Shown piece after piece: positions 27,169 to 36,606 of a stretch of 64,000 nucleotides of DNA. Numbering within the stretch: the stretch's first letter is position 1; every line of letters begins with the position of its first letter. This DNA is from Janthinobacterium sp. SUN073 (GTDB lineage: Bacteria; Pseudomonadota; Gammaproteobacteria; Burkholderiales; Burkholderiaceae_D). The stretch is taken from positions 803,926 through 867,925 of the forward strand of contig NZ_JAPUBT010000001.1 in assembly GCF_030397665.1 (NCBI RefSeq). The letters run 5' to 3'. The notes beneath the pieces are model-generated. The model ran no database searches. It was not told the origin of the DNA and was given only the letters and a program-made list of their open reading frames with translations. Made by a program: the position numbers and the translations under genes.

Positions 27169-30100
27169 TTATTTGCTCTTGTCCGGAAACGCCGGACGCG
27201 GCGGCCGCGCGGGCGGGTTCTTCGCCAGCTCGGCCTGAATCACTTCAATCGCCTTTTCCAGCTGCGGATCGCGGCCGGCGATGACGTCGGCCGGCGTTTG
27301 CTCGACTTCGATATCGGGCGGCACGCCTTCGTTTTCCACGCCCCAGCCGTTTTCGCGCGTCCAGAACGCCAGGTTCGGCGCCGTGATGAAGCCGCCATCC
27401 ATCAGCACGGGGAAGCCGAGGATGCCCACCAGGCCACCCCACGTCGCCTTGCCGATCAGCGGACCCATGTTGTTTTTGCGAAACATCCACGGCAGCAGGT
27501 CGCCGCCCGAACCAGCCGTCTCGTCGATCAGCATGGCGCGCGGCCCCTGGATCGAGGCGGACGGCGTCTTCATGTCGGCGCCATAGCGCATGGTCCACCA
27601 GGCGATTTCCTTCTTCTGCAGGATCTCGATGTAGTAATCGGCCACGCTGCCGCCGCCATTGAAACGCTCGTCGACGATGATGGCCTGCTTGTCCGCCTGC
27701 GGGAAGAAATAGCGCTTGAAGTAGGTGTGGCCCAGCCCCGCCGTATTGGGCACGTACACGTACGCCACCTTGCCATTGGTGGCCGCATTGACCTTGCGCA
27801 TATTACCCTCGATCCAGTCGCGGTTGCGCAGGGCATCCTCGGTCGGCACGGGCACCACGGTGATCGTGCGCGCGCCCTTGCCGTCGGCCGATGGCCCCAC
27901 GGTCAGGTCGATGGCCTTGCCGGCCGTGTTCTCGAAGGCGCTGTAGATATTCGTCGGCGGCAGCAAAGGACGGCTGTCGACGGCCAGCAGGTATTCGCCC
28001 GCCTTGACGTTCAGGCCCGGCTCCGTCAGCGGCGCGCGCAGGGCCGGATTCCAGTTCAAGCCACCATACACCTTCTTGAAGCGGTAATGGCCATCGCGCA
28101 CCTCGTAGTCAGCGCCCAGCAGCCCGCCCGGGACCTTCTTCGCCTCGACAAAATCATCGCCACCGCCACCGCGGTGGTGGCCCACGGCCAGTTCGCTGCA
28201 CATCCATTGAATCAACCGGTTCAGGTCCGCGCGGCTCGACAGCTCGGGCAGGAACACGGCGTACTTGTCGCGCATGGCCTTCCAGTCCACGCCATGCATG
28301 CCCGGATCATAGAAATAGTCGCGGTTGATGCGCCACACCTCATTGAAAATCTGCGTCCACTCGGCGCGCGGATCGGCTTTCACTTCGATGGCGTCGACCT
28401 TGATCTTGCCCTCGCCCGGCGCCAGCAGCTTGCCCGTGGCGGAGCCCATGGCCCAGTTGTCCTTCTGCCGGTACAGCAGCTTCTTGCCATCGGCCGACAC
28501 TTCGAAATCATCGGCTTCCGCCACCACGGTTTCCGCCTTGCGCTCTTTCAGATCGAAGCGCTGCACGGCCTTCTTGCCGTCGCTTTCGCGCAGCAGGAAG
28601 ATCTGCCCCGCGGCGCCAGCCGTCAGGCTGGAGAACTGCGCGGCCGGCAGCGGCAGGTCGACGATGCGCGTGGCGATGCCGTCGAAATCGATGGCAATCG
28701 GCGCCACGGGCGCCACCACCACTTTCGGATCGTCGCGGCCCGTCTTCGGATCGACCTTCGCTTCGCTCTTCGGCTCGGATTCCGCCTTGGCCGTGTCTTT
28801 CTTGCTCTCCGCGCTGGCGGCTTTCTCCTCGTCGCTTTCCTTGATCAGGGGCGACGGCAAGTCGCGCCGCAGCACGGCCATCCACACGGTGCGCGTCACC
28901 AGGTTGTCTTCGTTCTGCTGCGAGAACCAGTTGTTGCTGGGGCCTGCGTTGGTCGACGCGAAGAAGTACAGGTATTTGCCGCTCTTGTCGAACACAGGCT
29001 GGGCCACGTCGGACAGACCATCGGTGACGGGCATCGACTTGTTCTGCTCCACGGAATAGATATAGGCGCTGCGCGTGTAGGTGGGCGAATTGAGCGTGTA
29101 GGCCAGCCAGCGCGAATCGGGCGCCCACGAGGCGCGCATGCTCTTGTCGACGCCATACATCGGCTCCGTGGCGATTTTTTGCACCTTGCCCGTGCCGACG
29201 TCGATCACATACATGCTCCAGCCATTGTCGGCAAACGCGATCTTCCTGCTGTCGGGCGACCAGACGGCGTTGTCATAGAAGCCGCTGCCATTCAACTTGA
29301 GCTTTTTCACGGCGCCCTTGCCGTCCTGCGCGCGCACATGCAGTTCATATTCGCCCGACTCGTCCGAGAAATATGCGACCGAGCGGCCATCGGGCGACCA
29401 GATGGGCGTGCGCTCGTGGGCACCGGCCGTCTGCGTCAGGTTGCGTACGTCGCCCTTGTCGGCGGGGATGGTGACGATCTCGCCCCGGTATTCGAAGGCG
29501 ACGCGCGCGCCCGACGGTGAAATCGACGCGTCGCGGATGTATTTGGCGTTCTTCACCCAGCGCGGGCGCGTCTGTCCCAGGTCGCTGGCCACGCCGATGG
29601 TCAGCTTGTGCGTCTGGCCGCTGGCGATGTCGAAAGAATGCAAATAGCCGGCCTGCTCGTAGACGATGGTGCCATTCGCCGCCGAAGCGTTCAGCACGGG
29701 GAAATCCGCGTGCCGCGTCAACTGGCGCACGGCCTTGGTCTTGACGTCATACGCGAACAGGTTGAATTCGCCGTTGCGGTCCGAGCGGAAGTACACGGTG
29801 TCCTTGATCCACATGGGATCGACGTCGTTCGAGCGCGTGGTGGGCTGGGGGATTTTTTCGATGGATTTATCGGCCGAGGAGAATAACCACAGCCAGGAAT
29901 TGGTGCCGCCCCGGTAGCGCTTCCACTGCTTGAAGGCCGGCATCAGCGGGTTGTAGGCGATGCGCTTGCCGTCCGGCGAATACGCGGCGCGCGAGGCGTT
30001 GGGGATCTCCAGCTGGGTTTCCACGCCGCCCGCCACGGGCACCGTGAACAGCTTCTGGAAGCGGTTATTGAAGGCGGCGCGGGGCGAGGTGAACATCACG

Positions 30101-30480
30101 GCCTGGCCATCGGGCGTGAACGACTGCGCCAGGTCCGCGCCCGGGTGGAAGGTCAGGCGGCGTGGCACGCCGCCCGCCGCCGCGATCACATACACGTCGA
30201 CATTGCCGTCGATGTTGGCGCTATACGCGATCAGGCTGCCGTCGGGCGAGAAGACGGGATTGGACTTGTCGCCGAGGTCCGACGTCAATCGCCGCGCGCC
30301 GCCGCCGTCCAGGTTCGACAGCCACAGGTCGCCCGCATAGATGAAGGCGATATGGCGGCTGGAGATGGCCGGTTCGCTCAGCATGCGGGTGTCTTGGGTA
30401 TTGGGCAGGGCCAGGGCCGGGTGGCTTAGCAGCAGTGCGCTGGCGGCCGCGATGGCCGTCAAGATGCGTGTCTTTTTCAA
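27169..30480 (-). CDS. Tricorn protease homologue (S41 family)
   Basis: A 1103-residue protein with a signal peptide (to about residue 24), so it is exported. The N-terminal half is a beta-propeller with PD40-type repeats such as FSPDGSLIAYSANIDG, YSPDGKRIAY and WSPDGRSVAYFSDESG. A highly charged Lys/Glu-rich linker follows (about residues 550-590). The second half has a PDZ-like part and an S41 core. The likely catalytic residues are the His in AVGHHRGGG, the Ser in ETAGSGGD and the Glu in NEGVPPD. Tricorn cleaves peptides in the archaeal cytoplasm; bacterial homologues are often exported. It stands alone, divergent from pyrD. Confidence 0.92.
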   Translation of the reverse strand: MKKTRILTAIAAASALLLSHPALALPNTQDTRMLSEPAISSRHIAFIYAGDLWLSNLDGGGARRLTSDLGDKSNPVFSPDGSLIAYSANIDGNVDVYVIAAAGGVPRRLTFHPGADLAQSFTPDGQAVMFTSPRAAFNNRFQKLFTVPVAGGVETQLEIPNASRAAYSPDGKRIAYNPLMPAFKQWKRYRGGTNSWLWLFSSADKSIEKIPQPTTRSNDVDPMWIKDTVYFRSDRNGEFNLFAYDVKTKAVRQLTRHADFPVLNASAANGTIVYEQAGYLHSFDIASGQTHKLTIGVASDLGQTRPRWVKNAKYIRDASISPSGARVAFEYRGEIVTIPADKGDVRNLTQTAGAHERTPIWSPDGRSVAYFSDESGEYELHVRAQDGKGAVKKLKLNGSGFYDNAVWSPDSRKIAFADNGWSMYVIDVGTGKVQKIATEPMYGVDKSMRASWAPDSRWLAYTLNSPTYTRSAYIYSVEQNKSMPVTDGLSDVAQPVFDKSGKYLYFFASTNAGPSNNWFSQQNEDNLVTRTVWMAVLRRDLPSPLIKESDEEKAASAESKKDTAKAESEPKSEAKVDPKTGRDDPKVVVAPVAPIAIDFDGIATRIVDLPLPAAQFSSLTAGAAGQIFLLRESDGKKAVQRFDLKERKAETVVAEADDFEVSADGKKLLYRQKDNWAMGSATGKLLAPGEGKIKVDAIEVKADPRAEWTQIFNEVWRINRDYFYDPGMHGVDWKAMRDKYAVFLPELSSRADLNRLIQWMCSELAVGHHRGGGGDDFVEAKKVPGGLLGADYEVRDGHYRFKKVYGGLNWNPALRAPLTEPGLNVKAGEYLLAVDSRPLLPPTNIYSAFENTAGKAIDLTVGPSADGKGARTITVVPVPTEDALRNRDWIEGNMRKVNAATNGKVAYVYVPNTAGLGHTYFKRYFFPQADKQAIIVDERFNGGGSVADYYIEILQKKEIAWWTMRYGADMKTPSASIQGPRAMLIDETAGSGGDLLPWMFRKNNMGPLIGKATWGGLVGILGFPVLMDGGFITAPNLAFWTRENGWGVENEGVPPDIEVEQTPADVIAGRDPQLEKAIEVIQAELAKNPPARPPRPAFPDKSK

Positions 30481-30662
30481 TCGATGTCTCGCTTATTGTG
30501 TAAGAAAACAGAGGATGTCAACAGTCTGGGCTGGACTCAATGTTGCTTGAGGCCAATGACAACTATACACCGGAGCCGGCGCGGAACACGGTAAAATACC
30601 GGCAATTACATAGCCGGCCGCCAGCCCTTCCGGGTGGCCCGCACACCTACTCAAAGCGCCCC

Positions 30663-31712
30663 ATGTCCGAAAAATTCCTGTACTCCCTCGCCCGCCCGCT
30701 GCTGTTTTCAATGGATGCCGAAGCGGCCCACCACCTCACCCTGCCCGCCCTGAAACGCGCCAGCGCCCTGGGCCTGACCAAGCTGGCTGGCAAACCGGCG
30801 CTTGATCCGCGCACCGTGATGGGCATTACCTTCCCCAATCCCGTGGGCCTGGCCGCCGGCCTGGACAAGGATGGCGCCTACATCGACGCGCTGGCCGACC
30901 TGGGTTTTGGTTCCATCGAAGTGGGCACCGTCACGCCGCGCGCGCAGGCGGGCAATCCGAAACCGCGCATGTTCCGCCTGCCGCAGGCGCAGGGCATCAT
31001 CAACCGCATGGGTTTCAACAATGGCGGCGTGGACGCCTTCGTGGCCAACGTGCAGGCGTCGAAGTTTTACCAGAACCGCGCCGGCGTGCTGGGCCTGAAC
31101 ATCGGCAAGAACGCCGACACGCCCATCGAACGGGCGGCCGACGACTACCTGCTGTGCCTGGAAAAAGTCTACCCCTACGCCAGCTATGTGACGGTGAACA
31201 TCTCCTCGCCGAACACGAAAAACCTGCGCCAGCTGCAGGGCGCGTCCGAACTCGACGCCCTGCTGTCGCAGCTCAAGGACGCCCAGGCGCGCCTGGCGGA
31301 CAAGCACAAACGCTACGTGCCGCTGGCCCTGAAAATCGCGCCCGACATGGATGGTGAACAGGTCAAAAGCATCGCCGATTCGCTCACGCGCCACCGGATC
31401 GACGGCGTCATCGCCACCAACACGACCCTGTCGCGCAGCGCCGTCGAAGGCATGCCGCATGGCGCCGAAGCGGGCGGCCTGTCGGGCGCGCCCGTGTTCG
31501 AACTGTCGAACAATGTCATCCGTTTGCTGAAGTCGGAACTGGGCGACGCCCTGCCCATCATCGGCGTGGGCGGCATCATGCAGGGCAAGGATGCCTTGGC
31601 CAAGTTCGAGGCGGGCGCGCAGCTGGTGCAGCTGTACAGCGGCCTGATTTACGCCGGTCCGGCCTTGATCAAGGATTGCGCACGCGCACTGCGCGGCAAA
31701 CAGGCGCGATGA
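30663..31712 (+). CDS. pyrD: Dihydroorotate dehydrogenase (quinone), class 2
   Basis: A 349-residue membrane-associated flavoprotein that oxidises dihydroorotate to orotate in pyrimidine synthesis. The start [15 protein letters not shown] gives the N-terminal helix used for quinone docking in class 2 enzymes. Conserved parts are [25 protein letters not shown] with the catalytic serine, and [19 protein letters not shown]. The next gene starts within its stop codon (ATGA). The upstream in-frame region to 30540 lacks a ribosome-binding site and is not used. Confidence 0.96.
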   Translation: MSEKFLYSLARPLLFSMDAEAAHHLTLPALKRASALGLTKLAGKPALDPRTVMGITFPNPVGLAAGLDKDGAYIDALADLGFGSIEVGTVTPRAQAGNPKPRMFRLPQAQGIINRMGFNNGGVDAFVANVQASKFYQNRAGVLGLNIGKNADTPIERAADDYLLCLEKVYPYASYVTVNISSPNTKNLRQLQGASELDALLSQLKDAQARLADKHKRYVPLALKIAPDMDGEQVKSIADSLTRHRIDGVIATNTTLSRSAVEGMPHGAEAGGLSGAPVFELSNNVIRLLKSELGDALPIIGVGGIMQGKDALAKFEAGAQLVQLYSGLIYAGPALIKDCARALRGKQAR

Positions 31713-32758
31713 TCAACAAGATCAAGCTAGGCGCCAGCAGCCTGGAAGTGAGCCGGATCTGCCTGGGCACGATGACCTTCGGCGAACAGAATTCGGAAGC
31801 CGAAGCGCACAGCCAGCTCGATTACGCGCTGGAACGGGGCATCAACTTCATCGACACGGCGGAGATGTATCCGGTGATGGCCAGCGCGCAGACGCAGGGC
31901 AGCACCGAGCGCTACATCGGCAGCTGGCTGAAGAAAAGCGGCCGGCGCGGCGACATCGTGCTGGCCAGCAAGATAGCCGGGCCAAACTCGCGCATGCACT
32001 GGATACGCAAGGGCAGGACGGACCACGACGCGGCCAACATCCGCGCCGCCGTCGAGGACAGCCTGCGCCGGCTGCAGACGGAGCACATCGACCTGTATCA
32101 GCTGCACTGGCCCAGCCGCAACCTGCCCATCTTCGGCGCCAGCGTCTACAACCCGCGCAAGGAACACGCCTCGGTGGCGATCGAGGATACCCTGGCCGTG
32201 CTGGGCAAGCTGGTCGACGAAGGCAAGATCGGCCACATCGGCGTGTCGAACGAATCGTCGTGGGGCGTGTGCGAATTCATCAAGCAGGCCGAGCTGAAAG
32301 GCTTGCCGCGCATCGCATCCATCCAGAACCTGTACAACCTGACGGCGCGCCACTTTGAAACCAGCCTGCTCGACGAAACCTGCCACAGGGAAAACGTCAG
32401 CTTGCTGGCCTACAGCCCGCTGGCCTTCGGCCAGCTGACGGCGAAATATATCGACGATCCGCAAGCCAAGGGCCGCCTGACGCGCTTCCCGGCCGGCTGG
32501 AGTCCCCGCTACGTGCGCCCGGCCACCATCGCGGCAGCCAGCCAGTATGCGGCGCTGGCCCGCGCGCACGGCATGACGCCGGCGCAACTGGCGCTGGCCT
32601 GGTGCTATACGCGCTGGTTCGTGGCCTCGACCATCATCGGCGCCACCAGCGTGGCGCAACTGCAGCAAAATATCGACGCGCATGAAGTCAGCTTGTCGCC
32701 GGAACTGCTGGCGGCCGTCGACGCCATCCACGCCAGCGCGCCCAATCCGGGCCAGTAG
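31709..32758 (+). CDS. tas: Aldo-keto reductase, Tas family
   Basis: A 349-residue NADPH-dependent oxidoreductase, translationally coupled to pyrD. It matches E. coli Tas in [36 protein letters not shown] and the C-terminal [19 protein letters not shown]. The catalytic Asp-Tyr pair lies in DTAEMY and the lysine in LASKI. Tas was found as a suppressor of tyrosine auxotrophy in E. coli; the natural substrate is unknown. Confidence 0.92.
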   Translation: MINKIKLGASSLEVSRICLGTMTFGEQNSEAEAHSQLDYALERGINFIDTAEMYPVMASAQTQGSTERYIGSWLKKSGRRGDIVLASKIAGPNSRMHWIRKGRTDHDAANIRAAVEDSLRRLQTEHIDLYQLHWPSRNLPIFGASVYNPRKEHASVAIEDTLAVLGKLVDEGKIGHIGVSNESSWGVCEFIKQAELKGLPRIASIQNLYNLTARHFETSLLDETCHRENVSLLAYSPLAFGQLTAKYIDDPQAKGRLTRFPAGWSPRYVRPATIAAASQYAALARAHGMTPAQLALAWCYTRWFVASTIIGATSVAQLQQNIDAHEVSLSPELLAAVDAIHASAPNPGQ

Positions 32759-32768
32759 GCGCCACCGT

Positions 32769-32791
32769 CTGGCGGCGCATGCCGCCGCCAG
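32769..32791. other. GC-rich hairpin downstream of tas
   Basis: CTGGCGGC (32769-32776) pairs with GCCGCCAG (32784-32791) around a seven-base loop. There is no T-run. It starts 11 bases after the tas stop and may protect or end the transcript. The remaining 260 bases up to the receptor gene are AT-richer and show no gene. Confidence 0.5.
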
Positions 32792-33053
32792 GCGAGCCAC
32801 TCCCCTCGCAGATAGTCGTATTTATACAACAGCTGTTAATTTACTGCTGTGCAGCATTGCAGCCTTGCCGTGCCCGGTCGTATGCTGGAAACGAGGCCTT
32901 ATGCACTACTCGCGCCATTTTGACGAGTATCAGATATTTATTGCATATCGATAGACAGAACAATTCGTAAGCACGCCGTTCGCCCGCTGCTAAGCTGATT
33001 TCGTCATCGGACCGCCATGGTCCGCGCAACCACTAACCGAAGAGATATTGTCG

Positions 33054-35501
33054 ATGAGTTCAAGCACCGCCCGCTCCCAGCTTCCCGCCCTCCCCGTGAA
33101 AACCGTCCTCGCCGCCAGCCTGATCGCCTGCTTCAGCCTGCCAATGCATGTGCAAGCGCAGCAAGAGCTGCCAGCTGAGGGGGAATTGCAATCGGTGGTG
33201 GTCACCGGTACCTTCGCCAAGAACCGCCGCACCATCGATTCCGAATCGCCGATCGACATCCTCACCTCGCGCGACCTGCAAAGCACGGGTTCGGGCGAAC
33301 TGGCCACCGTGCTGGCGCGCCTGCTGCCATCGCTGAACTTTGCCCGCGCCACGGGCGCCGACGCCAGCGACGCCGTGCGTCCGGCGCAATTGCGCGGCCT
33401 GTCGCCCGACCAGACCCTGGTACTGGTGAACGGCAAGCGCCGCTATACCTCGGCCGTGGTCAACGTCAACGGCTCGCTGGGCCGCGGCTCGGCGCCCGTC
33501 GACCTGAACGCCATTCCCCTGGCCGCCATCGACCATGTGGAAGTACTGCGCGATGGCGCGGCGGCCCAGTACGGCTCCGACGCGATTGCCGGCGTGATCA
33601 ACATCATCCTGAAAAAAGGCGCGGCCGGCGGCGACATCGAAGTAGGCTATGGCCAGACGCAGGAGCGCGACGGCAAGCAAAAATCCATCAAGGGTTCGGC
33701 CGGCTTCGCCCTGGGCGACGACGGCTGGGTGCGTGTCTCGGCGGAAGTGGCCGAACGCGATCCGACCAACCGCGCCGGCGCCGATTTCCGCAATCCGCTG
33801 GAACCGCGCTACGGCAAGGTCAACCAGCGTTACGGCGACCCCGAAAGCAAGCCGGCAACGATTTTCCTCAACAGCGAATACCATATCAATGACAATGTGG
33901 ACTGGTATGCCTTCGGCAACTATGGCAAGCGTGATACGTCGGCCGCCGCCACCTGGCGCACGTCGCTGATCACGGACCCGAATAATTCGAAGCTGTTCAT
34001 CCAGCGCACACCGCTCTTCCCGGAAGGCTTCCTGCCGCTGCAAAACAGCACCCTGACCGACCAGTCCATCGTCACGGGCCTACGCGGTGAAGCGGCCGGT
34101 TGGCGCTGGGATGCCAGCATCAATTACGGCAGCAACAAGTTCGAACTGGACCTGGACAACACGGTCAACCAGTCGCTGGGTGCGAACAGCCCCACGCACT
34201 TTTATGCCGGCTCACTGAAAAACGAACAGACCGTATTGAACCTGGACGCGGCGCGCGAATTTCCCGTGTCTTACTTTACGGGACCACTGACGGTGGCCGT
34301 GGGCGCGGAAGCGCGCCATGAAAAGTACAGCATCGGCGCCGGCGACGAAGCGTCCTACATCACTGTCGTCACCACTCCCGCTACGGCTGGCGGCTCGCAA
34401 GGATTTGCCGGCTTCCGTCCTGCCAATGCGGGCAGCCATTCGCGCCACAACGAATCGGTCTATGTGAACCTGGAAGCGGAAGCGACGAAAAACCTGTCCG
34501 GTGGCGTGGCCCTGCGCCATGAGCGCTACAGCGATTTCGGCAGCACCACCTCGGCCAAGGGTTCGGCCCGCTATTCATTCAGCGATGCGCTGTCCCTGCG
34601 CGGCACCGTGTCGAGCGGCTTCCGCGCACCGTCGCTGGCGCAGCAGTACTACACCATCACCACCACCAACTTCCAGGTCATCAAGGACACGAATACGGCC
34701 ATCGAGACGGGCACCTTCGCCGTCAACACGCCGCAAGCGCGCGCCCTGGGCGCACAAGACTTAAAAGCGGAGAAGGCCCGCAACTACAGCCTGGGCCTGC
34801 AATTCCAGCCCAGCCGCAACTTCACCACGACAGTGGACGCTTACCGCATCGACATCGACAACCGCATCCTGCTCTCGGCCAATCTGATACTCAGCAATGA
34901 TTTGAAGAACATCCTGGCCGCCCAGGGCACGCCGGTGGGCTCGGGACGCTACTTCACCAACGCCGTCGATACGCGCACGGAAGGCGTGGACATCGTCAGC
35001 ACCTACCGCATCGACCTGCAGGACAAGGACCGCCTGGACCTCACCGTGGCGTACAACCATAACAAGAGCACGGTACGGAAAATCGCCGACAATCCGGCCA
35101 TCCTGACGGCCAACAACCTGAAACTGATCGACCGCCAGAGCATCGACCGCATCACGGTGGCGTCGCCGAAGGACAAGTTCAGCCTGGCCGCCGATTACGG
35201 CTTCGGCATCTGGAACGTGCACGGATTGGTGACGCGCTACGGCAGCTTCACCGTGCCGCAGAACGATGCCAAGCTGGACCAGACATATGATCCGCAATGG
35301 GTGCTGGACGTGTCCGGTTCCGTGAAACTGGGCAAGAACTGGCGCCTGGTAGCCGGCATCGACAACGTCACCAACCGCTACCCGGCGCAAGTGACCAGCA
35401 ACGGCAACCTGAACGTCAACGGCACGCAGCCTTACAGCATCTTCGCGCCGAACGGCTTTAATGGCCGCTATTACTACGCCAAGGCTGGCTATAGCTGGTA
35501 A
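33054..35501 (+). CDS. TonB-dependent outer-membrane receptor
   Basis: An 815-residue protein. The ATG at 33054 was preferred over a TTG six bases earlier. A signal peptide is cleaved near VQA-QQ (about residue 36). A TonB box (QSVVVTGTF) follows, then the plug domain (IDILTSRDLQSTGSGELATVL, YGSDAIAGVINIIL). The rest is a beta-barrel with a final aromatic residue (AKAGYSW). Substrate is not predictable from sequence. It is monocistronic and has no adjacent regulator, and it would be energised by a TonB system such as that at 3307-5935. Confidence 0.93.
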   Translation: MSSSTARSQLPALPVKTVLAASLIACFSLPMHVQAQQELPAEGELQSVVVTGTFAKNRRTIDSESPIDILTSRDLQSTGSGELATVLARLLPSLNFARATGADASDAVRPAQLRGLSPDQTLVLVNGKRRYTSAVVNVNGSLGRGSAPVDLNAIPLAAIDHVEVLRDGAAAQYGSDAIAGVINIILKKGAAGGDIEVGYGQTQERDGKQKSIKGSAGFALGDDGWVRVSAEVAERDPTNRAGADFRNPLEPRYGKVNQRYGDPESKPATIFLNSEYHINDNVDWYAFGNYGKRDTSAAATWRTSLITDPNNSKLFIQRTPLFPEGFLPLQNSTLTDQSIVTGLRGEAAGWRWDASINYGSNKFELDLDNTVNQSLGANSPTHFYAGSLKNEQTVLNLDAAREFPVSYFTGPLTVAVGAEARHEKYSIGAGDEASYITVVTTPATAGGSQGFAGFRPANAGSHSRHNESVYVNLEAEATKNLSGGVALRHERYSDFGSTTSAKGSARYSFSDALSLRGTVSSGFRAPSLAQQYYTITTTNFQVIKDTNTAIETGTFAVNTPQARALGAQDLKAEKARNYSLGLQFQPSRNFTTTVDAYRIDIDNRILLSANLILSNDLKNILAAQGTPVGSGRYFTNAVDTRTEGVDIVSTYRIDLQDKDRLDLTVAYNHNKSTVRKIADNPAILTANNLKLIDRQSIDRITVASPKDKFSLAADYGFGIWNVHGLVTRYGSFTVPQNDAKLDQTYDPQWVLDVSGSVKLGKNWRLVAGIDNVTNRYPAQVTSNGNLNVNGTQPYSIFAPNGFNGRYYYAKAGYSW

Positions 35502-35644
35502 GCGCAACCGCAGCACATGAAAAGGGAGGCCGCGCGCCTCCCTTTCTTATTTGTCGCGCAGCATTGATTCAGGGCCGCGCGCGGCGTGCTTTCAGGCCAG
35601 CAATCGGCTACCATGGGTTTTACGCTTCCTGATGACGGATCCCC

Positions 35645-36256
35645 ATGCCCAGCTGGCACCTGACCGACGCCGCCGATCTGGCGGCGCGCCACCCCTACAC
35701 TTTCTACAAATCGCCGCCCGAGGCCATTGCCCAGGTGCGTCCCGGCGAGGTGGTCAAGCTGATCTTCGCCTTCCACAGCGACGATCCGCAAGCACCGGGC
35801 GCCGAGCGCATGTGGGTGCTGGTCGAGACGGTGGACGCCAACGGCCACTTCACGGGCAAGCTCGACAACATGCCCGGCTACATCACCGATCTGCACGCCA
35901 AGGACGCCATCGCCTTCGAAGCGCGCCACATCATCAATACACAGCACGACGATGACGATAACCTCGTCAACCGCTATGCGGGCCTGTGCTTCGTCACAAA
36001 ACGCGTGCTGGAAGACGGCGCGCCCGTCGGCTATCTGTACCGCGAGGAGCCGGACAACGACGACGACAGCGGCTGGCGCTTCACGGCCAACGACGAGAGC
36101 GACGACTACATCAACGACGGCGCCAACGTGGCCCTCGTCTCGCTCGGTGCCGTGCTCAGCGTGGACGACCGCTTCATCCGCCTGCTGGACTCGCCGGCCG
36201 GGTCAGCCTATGCTTTCGACCACAACACGCAACAATTCAAGGCGGTTGAGGAATGA
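35645..36256 (+). CDS. DUF2314-DUF2185 domain protein
   Basis: A 203-residue cytoplasmic protein with two recognisable domains. The first, about residues 25-95, is DUF2314-like (ERMWVLVETVDANGHFTGKL). The second, about 115-195, is DUF2185-like, with CFVTKRVLEDGAPVGYLYRE, DSGWRFTANDESDDY and LLDSPAGSAYAFD. DUF2185 proteins occur as immunity-type proteins in polymorphic toxin systems (Imm33-like), but no toxin is adjacent. Very acidic. It has no clear ribosome-binding site, and the next gene starts in its stop (ATGA). Confidence 0.78.
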   Translation: MPSWHLTDAADLAARHPYTFYKSPPEAIAQVRPGEVVKLIFAFHSDDPQAPGAERMWVLVETVDANGHFTGKLDNMPGYITDLHAKDAIAFEARHIINTQHDDDDNLVNRYAGLCFVTKRVLEDGAPVGYLYREEPDNDDDSGWRFTANDESDDYINDGANVALVSLGAVLSVDDRFIRLLDSPAGSAYAFDHNTQQFKAVEE

Positions 36257-36606
36257 CAAGCGATGAACTGAAGGAATTTTGTGCGGTCCTGCCCGGCGCG
36301 CAAGCCGTGCTGTACGGTGCGCCGTCGAACATCCTCGTGCTTGAAGTGAGCGGCAAGAAATTTGCCTACTTTAAGACCAGCGCACCGGAGCAGTGGCGCT
36401 TCAGCCTGAGGGTCAGCGCGGAGCGCTTTATCGAGCTGACGGACATGCCGGGCGTGAAACCGGCCCGCTACATGGGCCGCTTTCACTGGGTCACCATCGT
36501 CGATGTGACACGCTTCCCGGCCGATTACCTGGCGGAACTGGTGCAGGATAGCTACGCGCGCGCCGTGGCCAGCCTGACGCGCGCGCAAAGGGCGGCCATC
36601 GCCTAG
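36253..36606 (+). CDS. MmcQ/YjbR family protein
   Basis: A 117-residue protein of the YjbR fold. Visible family parts are the N-terminal LKEFCAVLPGAQAVLYGAPSN and the WVTIVDVTRFPADYLAELVQDSY C-terminus. The family is thought to bind DNA or nucleotides through a CyaY-like fold; no reaction is known. It is coupled to the upstream DUF2314/DUF2185 gene. Its stop overlaps the stop of cysB on the other strand by four bases. Confidence 0.88.
   Translation: MTSDELKEFCAVLPGAQAVLYGAPSNILVLEVSGKKFAYFKTSAPEQWRFSLRVSAERFIELTDMPGVKPARYMGRFHWVTIVDVTRFPADYLAELVQDSYARAVASLTRAQRAAIA

Noticed and set aside
27298-29520. A 740-residue plus-strand frame opposite the tricorn protease
   Set aside because: Same kind of shadow, with composition unlike a protein and no recognisable motif.
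35645-36606. A polymorphic-toxin immunity island
   Set aside because: No toxin, secretion module or further immunity genes are adjacent, so only the domain pair is reported.
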